From positions 62,001-126,000 of the forward strand of contig WYBC01000038.1 of the NCBI GenBank assembly GCA_011526085.1: a DNA stretch of 64,000 nucleotides, given 5' to 3'. The stretch's first letter is position 1. Every line of letters starts with the position of its first letter. A model generated the notes under the pieces. It was not told the DNA's origin and ran no database searches. It saw nothing but the letters and a program-made list of their open reading frames with translations. Of the stretch, positions 34,988-44,241 are shown piece after piece. The position numbers and the translations under genes were made by a program. The DNA comes from Lysobacter sp. GTDB taxonomy: Bacteria; Pseudomonadota; Gammaproteobacteria; Xanthomonadales; Xanthomonadaceae.

Positions 34988-35542
34988 TTACGGCAGCAGC
35001 ACCTTGTCGATCACGTGGATCACGCCGTTGCTCTGGTAAACGTTCGCGATGGTGACCTTGGCGGTGTTGCCCTTCGCGTCGGTCACCGTGACGTCCTTGC
35101 CGGCGCTCTTGAAGGTCAGCGTTCCGCCCTGCACCGTCGCGTAGGTGGCGGTGCCGTTGCCGGCCTTGATCTTCGCGGCGATGGCCTTGGCGTCGATGCG
35201 GCCCGGGACCACGTGATAGGTCAGAACTCCGGTGAGCGTACCCTTGTTCTCGGGCTTGAGCAGCGTGTCGACGGTGCCGGCCGGCAGCGCGGCGAACGCG
35301 GCGTTGGTCGGTGCGAACACGGTGAACGGGCCCTTGCCTTTCAGCGTCTCGACGAGTCCGGCCGCCTTGACCGCGGCGACCAGCGTGGTGTGATCCTTCG
35401 AGTTGACCGCGTTGTCGATGATGTCCTTCGTCGGCAGCATCGGCGCGCCGCCGACCATGGGATTCTCGTGGTGGCCGGCCTGGGCGGCGAAAGCGAGGGT
35501 GAAGGTGGCGGCCAGCGCGGCCGTGAGCAGTGTCGTTTTCAT
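34988..35542 (-). CDS. Fasciclin (FAS1) domain exported protein
   Basis: A 184-aa secreted adhesion-type protein. The signal peptide ends near AFAAQAG. One FAS1 domain follows, with the family blocks TLVAAVKAAGLVETL, GPFTVFAPTNAAFAALPAG and the closing YHVVPGRI, then VYQSNGVIHVIDKVLLP. Such proteins mediate cell-surface interactions in many bacteria; the partner is unknown. The ATG at 35542 is chosen because the signal peptide starts there. Confidence 0.9.
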   Translation of the reverse strand: MKTTLLTAALAATFTLAFAAQAGHHENPMVGGAPMLPTKDIIDNAVNSKDHTTLVAAVKAAGLVETLKGKGPFTVFAPTNAAFAALPAGTVDTLLKPENKGTLTGVLTYHVVPGRIDAKAIAAKIKAGNGTATYATVQGGTLTFKSAGKDVTVTDAKGNTAKVTIANVYQSNGVIHVIDKVLLP

Positions 35543-35765
35543 CGCGTGTGTTCTCCGTGGGGGAAGGGCGACCGGCGCCTCCGCGATCCGGGGGAGATCG
35601 GAACGTCGCGGAGGACCGGTACGGAGAGCTTTACGCGGCGGCGTCTTCGCCGGATGCAGTCGGGATGCAGTCGATGCGAAAAAAAGCCTTGCCGGGTGAA
35701 GGCGCCGCATACGCGTTGCGACGCCGCATGGATGCAGCGACGCGAAACGCGTTCACCTGCCGGTG

Positions 35766-36452
35766 TTATTTCAGCAACGGCGCCAGCGCGGGCCAGACGT
35801 GATCGCGCAGTTTCGGCTGTGCGGCCGCGGTGGGATGGATGCGGTCGGCCTGGAAGGCGCGATCGTCGAACGCGACCGGTTCGAGCAGGAACGGCACGAA
35901 CGCGGTCTTGTGCTGCTGCGACAGGTCCCGGAACGTGCGCTCGAAGCCCTGCGTGTAGTCGGGGCCGTAGTTCGGCGGCAGGCGCATCCCGATCAGCAGC
36001 ACCTTCGCGTTCGCGGTCTTCGCCGCGACGATCATCTTCGCGAGGTTCGCGCGGGTCTGCGTCAACGGCAGGCCGCGCAGGCCGTCGTTGCCGCCGAGTT
36101 CGATCACCACCACCGACGGCTTGTGACGCTTCAGCTCCGCGGCGATGCGCGATGCGCCGCCGGCGGTGGTTTCGCCGCTGATGCTGGCGTTGACCACGCG
36201 CCAGCCCGGTTTTTCCTTCGACACTTTCTGCGCGGTCAGCGAGACCCAGCCCTGCGATGCGGCGAGGCCGTAGCCCGCGGACAGCGAGTCGCCCATCACC
36301 AGCACGCTGCGCTGCGCGCTCGGCGTGGCCGATGCGGTCGCCGCGGAAGCGGTCGGCGCGCGCGCGGACTGCGCGCCGACGCCGAGCCCGAGCGACAGCG
36401 CGACCGATGCGCAGACGACGATGGACAGGCGGCGTAAATGCGTCGTTTTCAT
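35766..36452 (-). CDS. TesA-like arylesterase/lysophospholipase (SGNH hydrolase)
   Basis: A periplasmic SGNH esterase, 228 aa. Block I is VMGDSLSAGYGL (nucleophile Ser), block III GGNDGLRG, block V DRIHPT with the catalytic Asp and His. The signal peptide covers residues 1-27, followed by an Ala/Ser-rich linker. It resembles E. coli TesA, which is a thioesterase I/protease I/lysophospholipase L1. It ends close to the next minus-strand gene's region, so it may share its transcript. Confidence 0.88.
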   Translation of the reverse strand: MKTTHLRRLSIVVCASVALSLGLGVGAQSARAPTASAATASATPSAQRSVLVMGDSLSAGYGLAASQGWVSLTAQKVSKEKPGWRVVNASISGETTAGGASRIAAELKRHKPSVVVIELGGNDGLRGLPLTQTRANLAKMIVAAKTANAKVLLIGMRLPPNYGPDYTQGFERTFRDLSQQHKTAFVPFLLEPVAFDDRAFQADRIHPTAAAQPKLRDHVWPALAPLLK

Positions 36453-36460
36453 CGGAATCC

Positions 36461-37867
36461 TCAGGCGAAGCGGGTCTTCAACATCGCGTAGCAGCTGCGC
36501 AGCGCCTGCGCTTCGCCGCCGGCGGGCCGGCCGGGACGATCGTTGTCGTTCCAGCTGTAGACATCGAGATGCGCCCACGCCTGATCGGCGGGAACGAAGC
36601 GTTCGAGATACAGCGCGGCGGTGACGCAGCCGGCCATGGTCGAACTGCTGCCGTTGGCGATGTCGGCGATGCCGCTGTTGAGATAGCGCAGATACGGCCG
36701 GTGCAGCGGCATGCGCCACAGCGGGTCGCAGTGCGCGGCGCCGGCGGACAGCCAGTCGTTCGCGAGCGCATCGTCGTTGCTGAAGAGCGCCGGCAGGTCC
36801 GGACCCAGCGCGACGCGCGCGGCGCCGGTGAGCGTGGCGAAGTCGAGGATCATGGCCGGCGCCTGTTCGCCGGCATAGGTCAGCGCGTCGCACAGGATCA
36901 CGCGGCCCTCGGCGTCGGTGTTGTCGATCTCCACGCTGATGCCCTTGCGCGTGGCCACGACTTCGCCGGGACGGTACGCGTTCGGGCCGATCGCGTTCTC
37001 CACCGCCGGCACCAGCAGCGTGAACCGCACCGGCAGCTTCCGCGCCATGATCAGTTCGGCCAGCGCGATCGCGTGCGCGGCGCCGCCCATGTCCTTCTTC
37101 ATGTTGCGCATGCCGGCCGCGGCCTTGATGTCGAGGCCGCCGGTGTCGAAGCACACGCCCTTGCCGACGATGACGATGTGCGGGCGGTTCCGGCCTTCGT
37201 CGGTGTTGCCGCCCCAGTGCATCACGATCAGCCGCGGCGCGCGGTGCGAGGCGCGGCCGACGGCGTGGATCGCGGGGAAGTTGTGGGCCAGCAGGTCGTC
37301 GCCGGCCAGCACGTCGAGATCGGCGCCGTGCGTCTGCGCGATGTCGCGCGCGACCGCTTCGAGTTCGTCCGGACCCATGTGCTCGGTCGGCGTGTTGATC
37401 AGGTCGCGCACGCGCACGCAGGCGGCGAGCTGCGCGGCGATGTCGTCGTCGACGTCGGCCACCAGCCGCGCCGGCGCGCGCGCGGCGTCGCGATAGCGGG
37501 TGAATCGATAGCTGCCGAGGCCCCAGCCCAGGTGCAGCGCATCGCGGGCCGCGTCGTCGGGCAGGCCGTCGTCGACGAGGCGCCAGTCGCCCGCTGGCAG
37601 CGCCCCGGGCGCGTGCGCGTAGGCGAAGGGATCGTGCAGGTCGCCGACGCCCAGCACCGCGCCGGCCAGGCCGTCGCCACCGGGCAGCAGCGCGTGGGTG
37701 CCGGCCGCGCCGGTGAAACCCTGCGCCTGCAGCCAGCGGCGGGTCGATTCGGAATGCGCGGCGATCCATGCGGGGAACCGCGCCGCGGTCACGACCGAGA
37801 GCGCGAAGGCAGCGCTGGAAGGAGCGTCGTCGGTGGCGGCGGGCACCAGCCCGGGCAGTGCGGTCAT
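36461..37867 (-). CDS. M17 leucyl aminopeptidase family protein
   Basis: A 468-aa cytosolic, two-metal aminopeptidase. The M17 motifs are seen: VGKGVCFDTGGLDIK with the metal-binding Lys and Asp, KDMGGAAHAI, and the signature NTDAEGR. It cleaves N-terminal residues from peptides; precise specificity unknown. The reading frame continues 5' of 37867 but the homologous N-terminus begins there; ATG 37867 overlaps the HAD gene's stop. Confidence 0.88.
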   Translation of the reverse strand: MTALPGLVPAATDDAPSSAAFALSVVTAARFPAWIAAHSESTRRWLQAQGFTGAAGTHALLPGGDGLAGAVLGVGDLHDPFAYAHAPGALPAGDWRLVDDGLPDDAARDALHLGWGLGSYRFTRYRDAARAPARLVADVDDDIAAQLAACVRVRDLINTPTEHMGPDELEAVARDIAQTHGADLDVLAGDDLLAHNFPAIHAVGRASHRAPRLIVMHWGGNTDEGRNRPHIVIVGKGVCFDTGGLDIKAAAGMRNMKKDMGGAAHAIALAELIMARKLPVRFTLLVPAVENAIGPNAYRPGEVVATRKGISVEIDNTDAEGRVILCDALTYAGEQAPAMILDFATLTGAARVALGPDLPALFSNDDALANDWLSAGAAHCDPLWRMPLHRPYLRYLNSGIADIANGSSSTMAGCVTAALYLERFVPADQAWAHLDVYSWNDNDRPGRPAGGEAQALRSCYAMLKTRFA

Positions 37868-38625
37868 GGCGTGATCTCGGCAACGGGTTCGTCGGAATCT
37901 CGGGGCGCGGTCGCGGCGTGCATCGCGTCGATCCGGTCGGCCAGCGCGGCCATGTCCGGCACGATCAGGTCCGGCACGATGTCGGCGTGCGGCCAGTGCG
38001 GGTGCTGCGCGTGCGCGTCCTCGCGATGCACCCACGCGGTGCGCAGGCCCGCGCGTGCGGCGCCCAGCACGTCCGCCTCGATGTGGTCGCCGACGTGCAG
38101 CACCTCGTCGGGCGCGCAGCCGAGGCGTTCGCAGGCAGCGTGGAAGATGCTCGCCGCGGGCTTGGCGGCGCCGTGTTCGCGCGCGCCGAGCTGGAACACG
38201 AAATGCCGGTCCAGGCCGACCGCGACGAGGTCGGCGTTGCCGTTGCTCAGCGCCGCCACCGGCAGTCGCGTGGCGATCCGCGCCAGCGCGTCGATCGCGT
38301 CGGGATAGCACTCCACGCGATTGCGCTCGGCGTAGAACACGTCGTAGGCCGGGCCGGCCAGCGCCGGGTCTTCGCCGCTCTCGCGGAAGGCGTGTTCCAG
38401 CGTCAGCCGGCGCAGCGCGCCCATGTCGTGCAGCAGGTGCGGGTGCCCGGCGAACACCCGCTCGCGCAGCGCGCGCATCTCGACGATGGGGAAACGCGCG
38501 GCGGTGCGCGGGCTGTGGATGCGCAGCCAATCGTCGAGCACCTGTTCGATCCGTGCGCCGATGGGGGCGAACGGCCACAGCGTGTCGTCGAGGTCGAGGG
38601 TGATGGCGCGGATGCGGAAGTTCAC
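37864..38625 (-). CDS. HAD-IA phosphatase, YigB-like (253 aa)
   Basis: The HAD fold starts with LDLDDTLWPF (motif I), continues with ALSNGNA (motif II) and ends with HVGDHIEADVLGA (motif IV). The cap is of the C1 type, and HxxLWP residues match the YigB subfamily, which includes an FMN/5-amino-uracil phosphatase. Substrate unproven here. Its stop overlaps the aminopeptidase ATG, so the two are translationally coupled. Confidence 0.82.
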   Translation of the reverse strand: MNFRIRAITLDLDDTLWPFAPIGARIEQVLDDWLRIHSPRTAARFPIVEMRALRERVFAGHPHLLHDMGALRRLTLEHAFRESGEDPALAGPAYDVFYAERNRVECYPDAIDALARIATRLPVAALSNGNADLVAVGLDRHFVFQLGAREHGAAKPAASIFHAACERLGCAPDEVLHVGDHIEADVLGAARAGLRTAWVHREDAHAQHPHWPHADIVPDLIVPDMAALADRIDAMHAATAPRDSDEPVAEITP

Positions 38626-38689
38626 GGCGGTAAGTGTAACGCGGGCGCCCGGCCGGCCCCATGGCCGGCGGCGGCCCGGGGTGCGGCAT

Positions 38690-39787
38690 TCATTCCAGCA
38701 GCCGTGCCCAGGGTTCCATGCCTTCCAGGCGTTCCAGCACCAGCTTCGTGCAGGCCAGCAGCGGGACCGCCAGCAGCAGTCCGACGATCCCCCACAGCCA
38801 GCCGAACACCATCAGCGCCAGCAACAGCATCAGCGGCGACAGCGCCATCCGCCGGCCGAGAACGATCGGCGTGATCAATTGGCCTTCGAGCGCGTGCAGC
38901 AGCAGGTACAGGCCCGCCGGCAGCAGCGCCTGCAGCGGCGCGTCGAAATGCACGAACCCCATCAACAGCATCGCGACCATGCCGATCAGCGGCCCGACAT
39001 ACGGCGCGTAGTTCAGCAGCGCCGCCAGCGTGCCCCACAGCAGCGCTTCGGGCAGCGGCAACCCCAGCAGCGCCAGCGCGCCGGCGAAGGCCAGCCCCAG
39101 CGCGCCGTTGATCACGGTGATGGTGAGCACGTAGCGCGACATCTCGCGTTCGATCGACTGCAGGATGCCGACCGTGAGTTTCTGCTGCTGCCGTCCGGGC
39201 AGCAGCGCCAGTGCCCGCCGCTGCAGGTTCTCGCCGTAGACCATGAAAAACAGGGTCAGCAGCACCACCGCCAGGACCGAGGCGATCAGCCGCGGCGTGG
39301 CGGTGATCGCGCGGTAGGGGTCGTTCACTTCGGTGCGCACCACTTTCACCGCGCTGGCGTCTTCGCCGCCGGCGGCGCGGGCGATGCTTTCGGCGTTCTT
39401 CTTCGCTTCCTGCACCGGCTTGGTCATCTGCCGCAGCTTCGGCGACAGCTCGCGCAGTTCGCGCGGCAACTGCCGCACCAGATCCCCCGCCGGTTCCGCG
39501 AGCAGGTTGCCGAGCAGGATCGCGCAGGCCAGGCCCGAGGACAGCACCGCGACCGCGCCGAGGAAGCGCGGGATGTAGAGCTTCTGCAGCCAGCGCAGGA
39601 TCGGGTTGCCGATCAGGGCGAAGAACATCGCCAGCAGGATCGGCAGCAACAGCTCCTGCGTCGCCCAGAGGGTGAAGCCGACCGCCAGCGTCGCCAGCAC
39701 CAGCGCGGCGGCGGACGAGCGCGGCCGCGGCGCATGCGGCGGGGGCGCGGGCGAGGGTTCGGAGACCGGTTCGACGGACGTGGACAT
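38690..39787 (-). CDS. AI-2E family transporter (PerM-type)
   Basis: A 365-aa membrane protein of the AI-2E/PerM family, which includes permeases and antiporters. About eight hydrophobic helices are visible, from residue 28 to the C-terminus, with the conserved NYAPYVGPLIGMVAMLLMGF and HALEGQLITPIVLGRRMALSP motifs. A Pro-rich N-terminal stretch precedes the first helix. Its cargo is unknown. It is 64 bases from the HAD phosphatase start, in the same direction. Confidence 0.85.
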   Translation of the reverse strand: MSTSVEPVSEPSPAPPPHAPRPRSSAAALVLATLAVGFTLWATQELLLPILLAMFFALIGNPILRWLQKLYIPRFLGAVAVLSSGLACAILLGNLLAEPAGDLVRQLPRELRELSPKLRQMTKPVQEAKKNAESIARAAGGEDASAVKVVRTEVNDPYRAITATPRLIASVLAVVLLTLFFMVYGENLQRRALALLPGRQQQKLTVGILQSIEREMSRYVLTITVINGALGLAFAGALALLGLPLPEALLWGTLAALLNYAPYVGPLIGMVAMLLMGFVHFDAPLQALLPAGLYLLLHALEGQLITPIVLGRRMALSPLMLLLALMVFGWLWGIVGLLLAVPLLACTKLVLERLEGMEPWARLLE

Positions 39788-39874
39788 GGCCGGATTCCTG
39801 CGGGCGTGAATGCGCAGATTAATGCCCGCGCCGCCCCGCCGTGGGCGCCGTGCGTTGCGCACGGCGCGATGCGC

Positions 39875-41329
39875 TTATTGCATCAGCAGATTGCCCTGCT
39901 GGCCGTTGCGCCACACCCGCAGCACCAGTTCCGACGGCGGGTCGGCGAAGTTCGCGCGGAAGCCGCCGAGGTCGCCGAAATCGCCCGCGCTGCCAGCCAG
40001 GACCACGTCGCCCTTGCGCAGGCCGTTGCGGGCGGCGCGGCTGCCGCGGGCAACATCGTCCACCAGCACGCCGGTGACGTTCTGGCGCCGCAGCGATTCC
40101 GGCAGCTCGGCGAAGGTGGCGCCGGTCAGGCGCGGGTCGAGGCTGGCGCCGGCGATCTCGCGTGGCTGTTCGCGCAGGGTCGCGGCGATCGTCAGCGGCT
40201 TGCCGTCGCGGCGCACCTCCAGCGAGACTTTGGTGTTCACCGGCTGCAGGCCCTGGAAGTTGCGCAGCGCGTCGCTGTTGTCGATGCGCTGGCCGTTGGC
40301 GCCGAGGATCACGTCGCCCTCGCGCAGGCCGGCCGCGGCCGCGGACGAGCCAGGATACACCCGGGTCACCACCGCGCCGCGGGCCTCGCCCAGGCCCAGT
40401 CCCTGCGCGATGCGCGCGTCGACGGTCTGGCTGTCGATGCCCAGCGCGCCGCGGCGGACCACGCCGTTGTTCGCCAGCAACTGCTCCATCACGCTGCGCG
40501 CGAGATCGCTGGGAATCGCGAAGCCCAGGCCGATGTTGCCGGCCATGCTGCCGCGCGGGTTGAAGCTGGCGGTGTTGATGCCCACCAGCTCGCCGCGCAG
40601 ATTGACCAGCGCGCCGCCGGAATTGCCGGGATTGATCGACGCATCGGTCTGGATGAAGTTCTGGAAGCCCAGCCCGGGCAGGCCGCTGCGGCCCACCGCC
40701 GAGACGATGCCCGAGGTCACGGTCTGGCCCACGCCGAAGGGATTGCCGACCGCCACCACGAAATCGCCGACCAGCAGCCGGTCGCTGTCGGCCAGGGTCA
40801 CCGCGGCCAGGCGCTCCGCGGGAATCCGCATCAGCGCCACGTCGGTGTCGGGGTCGGACCCCACGAATTCGGCCTTGAGGGTGCGGCCGTCGCTGAGCGT
40901 GATCGAGACGTCGTCGGCGCCTTCGATCACGTGGTGATTGGTCAGCACCAGGCCGCGCTGGGCATCGACGATCACGCCCGAGCCCAGCGATTCGGAAATG
41001 CGCTCTTCGGGGATGCCGAAGATCCGGCGGAACACCGGGTCGTCGCCGAACGGCGTATTCACCCGCACCCGCTGCTTGGTGTGCACGCTCACCACCGCCG
41101 GGGTCACCTTCTTCAGCATCGGCGCCAGCGAGGGCATGGCCTGGCCGTCCACGGCATTGGGCAGGGCCGCGACCATCGGCGCGGCGACCGGCGCGGACGC
41201 GGCCAGGGCCGGGGTCTGCAGGGTTTCGCGCACCCAGGTGGCGGCGAAACCGCCGAATGCGGCGGCCGCGGTCAGGGCCAGCAGGAGGGAGGTTTTCGCG
41301 GGACGGCGGGCGGGGCGTTCGGTGGTCAT
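39875..41329 (-). CDS. DegQ/HtrA-type periplasmic serine protease
   Basis: A Do-family protease with two PDZ domains, 484 aa. An N-terminal membrane anchor or signal (residues 14-31) is followed by the catalytic domain: His in LTNHHVIEG, Asp in DTDVALM, Ser in NPGNSGGALV. PDZ1 runs from about residue 285 (GIDSQTVD) and PDZ2 from 390. It degrades or refolds damaged periplasmic proteins. No rpoE or antisigma gene adjoins it. Confidence 0.92.
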   Translation of the reverse strand: MTTERPARRPAKTSLLLALTAAAAFGGFAATWVRETLQTPALAASAPVAAPMVAALPNAVDGQAMPSLAPMLKKVTPAVVSVHTKQRVRVNTPFGDDPVFRRIFGIPEERISESLGSGVIVDAQRGLVLTNHHVIEGADDVSITLSDGRTLKAEFVGSDPDTDVALMRIPAERLAAVTLADSDRLLVGDFVVAVGNPFGVGQTVTSGIVSAVGRSGLPGLGFQNFIQTDASINPGNSGGALVNLRGELVGINTASFNPRGSMAGNIGLGFAIPSDLARSVMEQLLANNGVVRRGALGIDSQTVDARIAQGLGLGEARGAVVTRVYPGSSAAAAGLREGDVILGANGQRIDNSDALRNFQGLQPVNTKVSLEVRRDGKPLTIAATLREQPREIAGASLDPRLTGATFAELPESLRRQNVTGVLVDDVARGSRAARNGLRKGDVVLAGSAGDFGDLGGFRANFADPPSELVLRVWRNGQQGNLLMQ

Positions 41330-41564
41330 CGTTCGGGCGATCGCAGGGACGCGGCCGGGCGGCGCGCAGGGGAGGAATGGACGGGCTGAAGATCGCGACG
41401 CGGGCCCCGGGAATCAAGCCCCGGCACGCCCGCCGCGCGGACTGCCGCAGTCTCCGCGGGCCGGCTTAAACGCGGGATGAAACCGGCTTCGGCCAGCCCC
41501 GACCGCCGGCCGGATGACCGCGGACTGGCTGTGACGGAGTTCGCATTACGAATTCGTCAAGCCG

Positions 41565-41593
41565 TTGACTTGGGTCATCGGGGGGCGTAGCTT
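41565..41593 (+). promoter_or_regulatory. Sigma70 promoter of nrdJa
   Basis: TTGACT, 17-base spacer, TAGCTT: five of six and three of six matches to consensus with optimal spacing, oriented towards nrdJa. Confidence 0.55.
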
Positions 41594-41608
41594 GGCACCC
41601 CGCGTCGC

Positions 41609-41623
41609 CACTACATCTTGGGG
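41609..41623 (+). promoter_or_regulatory. Candidate NrdR box
   Basis: CACTACATCTTGGGG matches 13 of 15 bases of the NrdR box form CACTATATCTTGTGG. NrdR represses nrd genes when dATP/ATP is high. Only one box is seen, where pairs are usual. Confidence 0.45.
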
Positions 41624-41917
41624 TGCATGTGGCAACCGGCCCAACCAATGGTGTTTCACGGAAGTTTTGGTTCCACGGTGTCATCGAGCGGACATCTGTA
41701 TGGAAGCGTGGGTGGGTCGCGGGCATCGCCAGGTCGGAATCGCAGGAGGCAGGCGAGCAGAGACGGGTCGCACAGGAGCGTTTGAATCGCGGTCGGACCC
41801 GGAACCGCATCACGGAATCCGTTGGCAGCGTGGAGCATGGGGGCTCCGCTGCCGGCACCACACAGAACAAGAGGCCGACGGCACAGCCGCGGCCCGCAAC
41901 GACGAGGATGGGAGTGG

Positions 41918-44071
41918 ATGAGCACTGTGCGTCTTGAGGCTGTCGCCAAAGCGGAAGCCGCGGCGGAAATTCCGATGCAGCCGGCGTCCTGGGACATCTG
42001 GGACAAGAAATACCGGCTCAAGACCAAGCAGGGCGAGGACGTCGATGGCGACATCGACGCCACGTACCAGCGGGTCGCGCGCGCGCTGGCCGATGCCGAG
42101 CCGAGCGGCGAGAAGCAGAAATACTGGTACGAACGGTTCCTGTGGGCGCTGCGCCGCGGCGCGATCCCGGCCGGCCGCATCACCTCGAACGCCGGTGCGC
42201 TGGAACACAAGCCGGCCACCTCGACGATCAACTGCACCGTGTCGGGCACCATCACCGACTCGATGGACGGCATCCTCGAAAAGGTCCACGAGGCCGGCCT
42301 CACCCTGAAGGCGGGCTGCGGCATCGGTTACGAATTCTCGACCCTGCGTCCGCGCGGCGCGTTCGTCGCCGGCGCCGGCGCCTACACGTCGGGCCCGATG
42401 TCCTTCATGGATATCTACGACAAGATGTGTTTCACCGTGTCCTCGGCCGGCGGCCGTCGCGGCGCCCAGATGGGCACCTTCGACGTCTCCCACCCGGACG
42501 TGAAGGACTTCATCCGCGCCAAGCGCGAAGACGGCCGCCTGCGCCAGTTCAACCTGTCGCTGCTGATCACCGACGGCTTCATGCAGGCGGTGGAAAGCGA
42601 CGCCGACTGGCCGCTGGTCTTCCCGATCAACGAGAAGGAAGTCGGCGACCTCGACGTGCACAACGCCGAGCAGGTGGTCTGGCGCGAATGGCCGACCCAC
42701 AAGAACTACATCACCCGCGACGACGGGCTGGTGGCCTGCAAGATCTACGGCCACATCCGCGCCCGCCACCTGTGGGACATGATCATGGTCTCGACGTACG
42801 ACTACGCCGAGCCGGGCTTCATCCTGATCGACAAGGTCAACGAGATGAACAACAACTGGTGGTGCGAGAACATCCGCGCCACCAACCCCTGCGGCGAACA
42901 GCCGCTGCCGCCCTACGGCGCCTGCCTGCTGGGTTCGGTCAACCTCACCAAGTTCGTGCGCGCCCCGTTCACCGACCAGGCCGCGTTCGACTGGGAGGAA
43001 TACAAGGAAGTCGTGCGCGTGTTCACCCGCATGCTCGACAACGTGGTCGAAGTGAACGGCCTGCCGCTGGAACAGCAGCGCGCCGAGATCATGCGCAAGC
43101 GCCGCCACGGCATGGGCTTCCTCGGCCTGGGCAGCACCATGACCATGCTCGGCATGAAGTACGGCAGCGCGCCGTCGCTGGACTTCACCGACCGCATCGC
43201 CCGCGACATGGCCGTCGCCGGCTGGGAAGTCGCGCTGCAGCTGTCGCAGGAAAAGGGCCCGGCGCCGATCATGGAAGAACGCTTCCCGGTCACCGCCGAA
43301 ATGCTGCGCAAGCGTCCGGAAATGGTGAAGGACGGCTGGAAGGTCGGCCAGGAGATCCCCGGCAAGGTCCTGCACGCCCGCTACAGCCGCTACATGCAGC
43401 GCATCGCCACGGTGGCCCCGGAGCTGGTGGACGAGCTGGCCGAGACCGGCGCCCGCTTCACCCATCACAGCTCGATCGCGCCCACCGGCACCATCTCGCT
43501 GTCGCTGGCCAACAACGCCTCCAACGGCATCGAACCCTCGTTCGCGCACCACTACAGCCGCAACGTGATCCGCGAAGGCAAGAAGTCGAAGGAAAAGGTC
43601 GACGTCTACAGCTTCGAGCTGCTGGCCTACCGCGAGCTGATCAACCCGAAGGCGATGCCCTTCAGCGACGAAGCCGACGCGAAGCTGCCCGACTACTTCA
43701 TCTCCGCCGACGATATCAGCCCCAAGGAACACGTTGACGTGCAGGCCGCGGCCCAGAAATGGGTCGACAGCTCGATCTCCAAGACCGCGAACGTCCCCAC
43801 CGATTACCCGTACGAGGACTTCAAGGACATCTACCGCTACGCCTACCAGCAGGGCCTCAAGGGCTGCACCACCTTCCGCTTCAACCCGGCCGCCTTCCAG
43901 GGCGTGCTGGTGAAGGAATCGGACCTGGAAAACACCCTGTACCGGTTCGAGCTGGAAGACGGCAGCATCATCGAGGTCAAGGGCAACGAAGAGATCGAAT
44001 ACGACGGCGAAATGCACTCCGCCGCCAACCTCTTCGACGCGCTGAAAGAGGGTTACTACGGTAAGTTCTGA
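41918..44071 (+). CDS. nrdJ: Adenosylcobalamin-dependent class II ribonucleotide reductase, catalytic part (NrdJa)
   Basis: Makes deoxyribonucleotides using a cobalamin-derived radical. Active-site residues are N323-C325-E327 in ATNPCGEQPLPPYG; the redox Cys is C106 (TINCTVSG) with C134 in GCGIGYEF. At 717 aa it lacks the C-terminal Cys-tail, which is supplied by a separate gene (NrdJb) as in Pseudomonas aeruginosa. A GGGAG site lies 4-8 bases before the ATG at 41918. Class II enzymes work with or without oxygen. Confidence 0.93.
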   Translation: MSTVRLEAVAKAEAAAEIPMQPASWDIWDKKYRLKTKQGEDVDGDIDATYQRVARALADAEPSGEKQKYWYERFLWALRRGAIPAGRITSNAGALEHKPATSTINCTVSGTITDSMDGILEKVHEAGLTLKAGCGIGYEFSTLRPRGAFVAGAGAYTSGPMSFMDIYDKMCFTVSSAGGRRGAQMGTFDVSHPDVKDFIRAKREDGRLRQFNLSLLITDGFMQAVESDADWPLVFPINEKEVGDLDVHNAEQVVWREWPTHKNYITRDDGLVACKIYGHIRARHLWDMIMVSTYDYAEPGFILIDKVNEMNNNWWCENIRATNPCGEQPLPPYGACLLGSVNLTKFVRAPFTDQAAFDWEEYKEVVRVFTRMLDNVVEVNGLPLEQQRAEIMRKRRHGMGFLGLGSTMTMLGMKYGSAPSLDFTDRIARDMAVAGWEVALQLSQEKGPAPIMEERFPVTAEMLRKRPEMVKDGWKVGQEIPGKVLHARYSRYMQRIATVAPELVDELAETGARFTHHSSIAPTGTISLSLANNASNGIEPSFAHHYSRNVIREGKKSKEKVDVYSFELLAYRELINPKAMPFSDEADAKLPDYFISADDISPKEHVDVQAAAQKWVDSSISKTANVPTDYPYEDFKDIYRYAYQQGLKGCTTFRFNPAAFQGVLVKESDLENTLYRFELEDGSIIEVKGNEEIEYDGEMHSAANLFDALKEGYYGKF

Positions 44072-44200
44072 CCCTCCGTTTCCCGCCTTCCTCCGCCCGC
44101 GGGGGAAGGCCGGGAGAGGGGAATGAACCCGCCCCGGCGCCGCCCATCGCCTTCGCCCGTTCGTCTCACCGCATGGCCGCGGATCGCGCTACATTTCGCC

Positions 44201-44219
44201 CACGGGCGTTCCGCCCGTG
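44201..44219 (+). promoter_or_regulatory. Hairpin before the histone-like gene
   Basis: CACGGGCG-TTC-CGCCCGTG, an 8-bp perfect stem, 22 bases before the ATG. It could act as terminator of nrdJa or as a translational control element; there is no T-run. Confidence 0.4.
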
Positions 44220-44241
44220 TACCCCCTGACGAGGAACCACC

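Larger units (their letters stand above)
41330..41917. other. Upstream region and long 5' leader of nrdJa
   Basis: 588 bases. 41565-41593 carries a promoter and 41609-41623 a candidate NrdR box. If transcription starts near 41600, a leader of about 315 nt precedes the start codon. I see no clear adenosylcobalamin riboswitch core in it, and no ORF of interest. Confidence 0.55.

Noticed and set aside
41600-41917. Adenosylcobalamin riboswitch upstream of the B12-dependent reductase
   Set aside because: GGTTCC and a GGAGGCAGG segment occur, but the conserved CCCGC(A)ACTG core and the box AGYCAGGAGACC are not seen in order.
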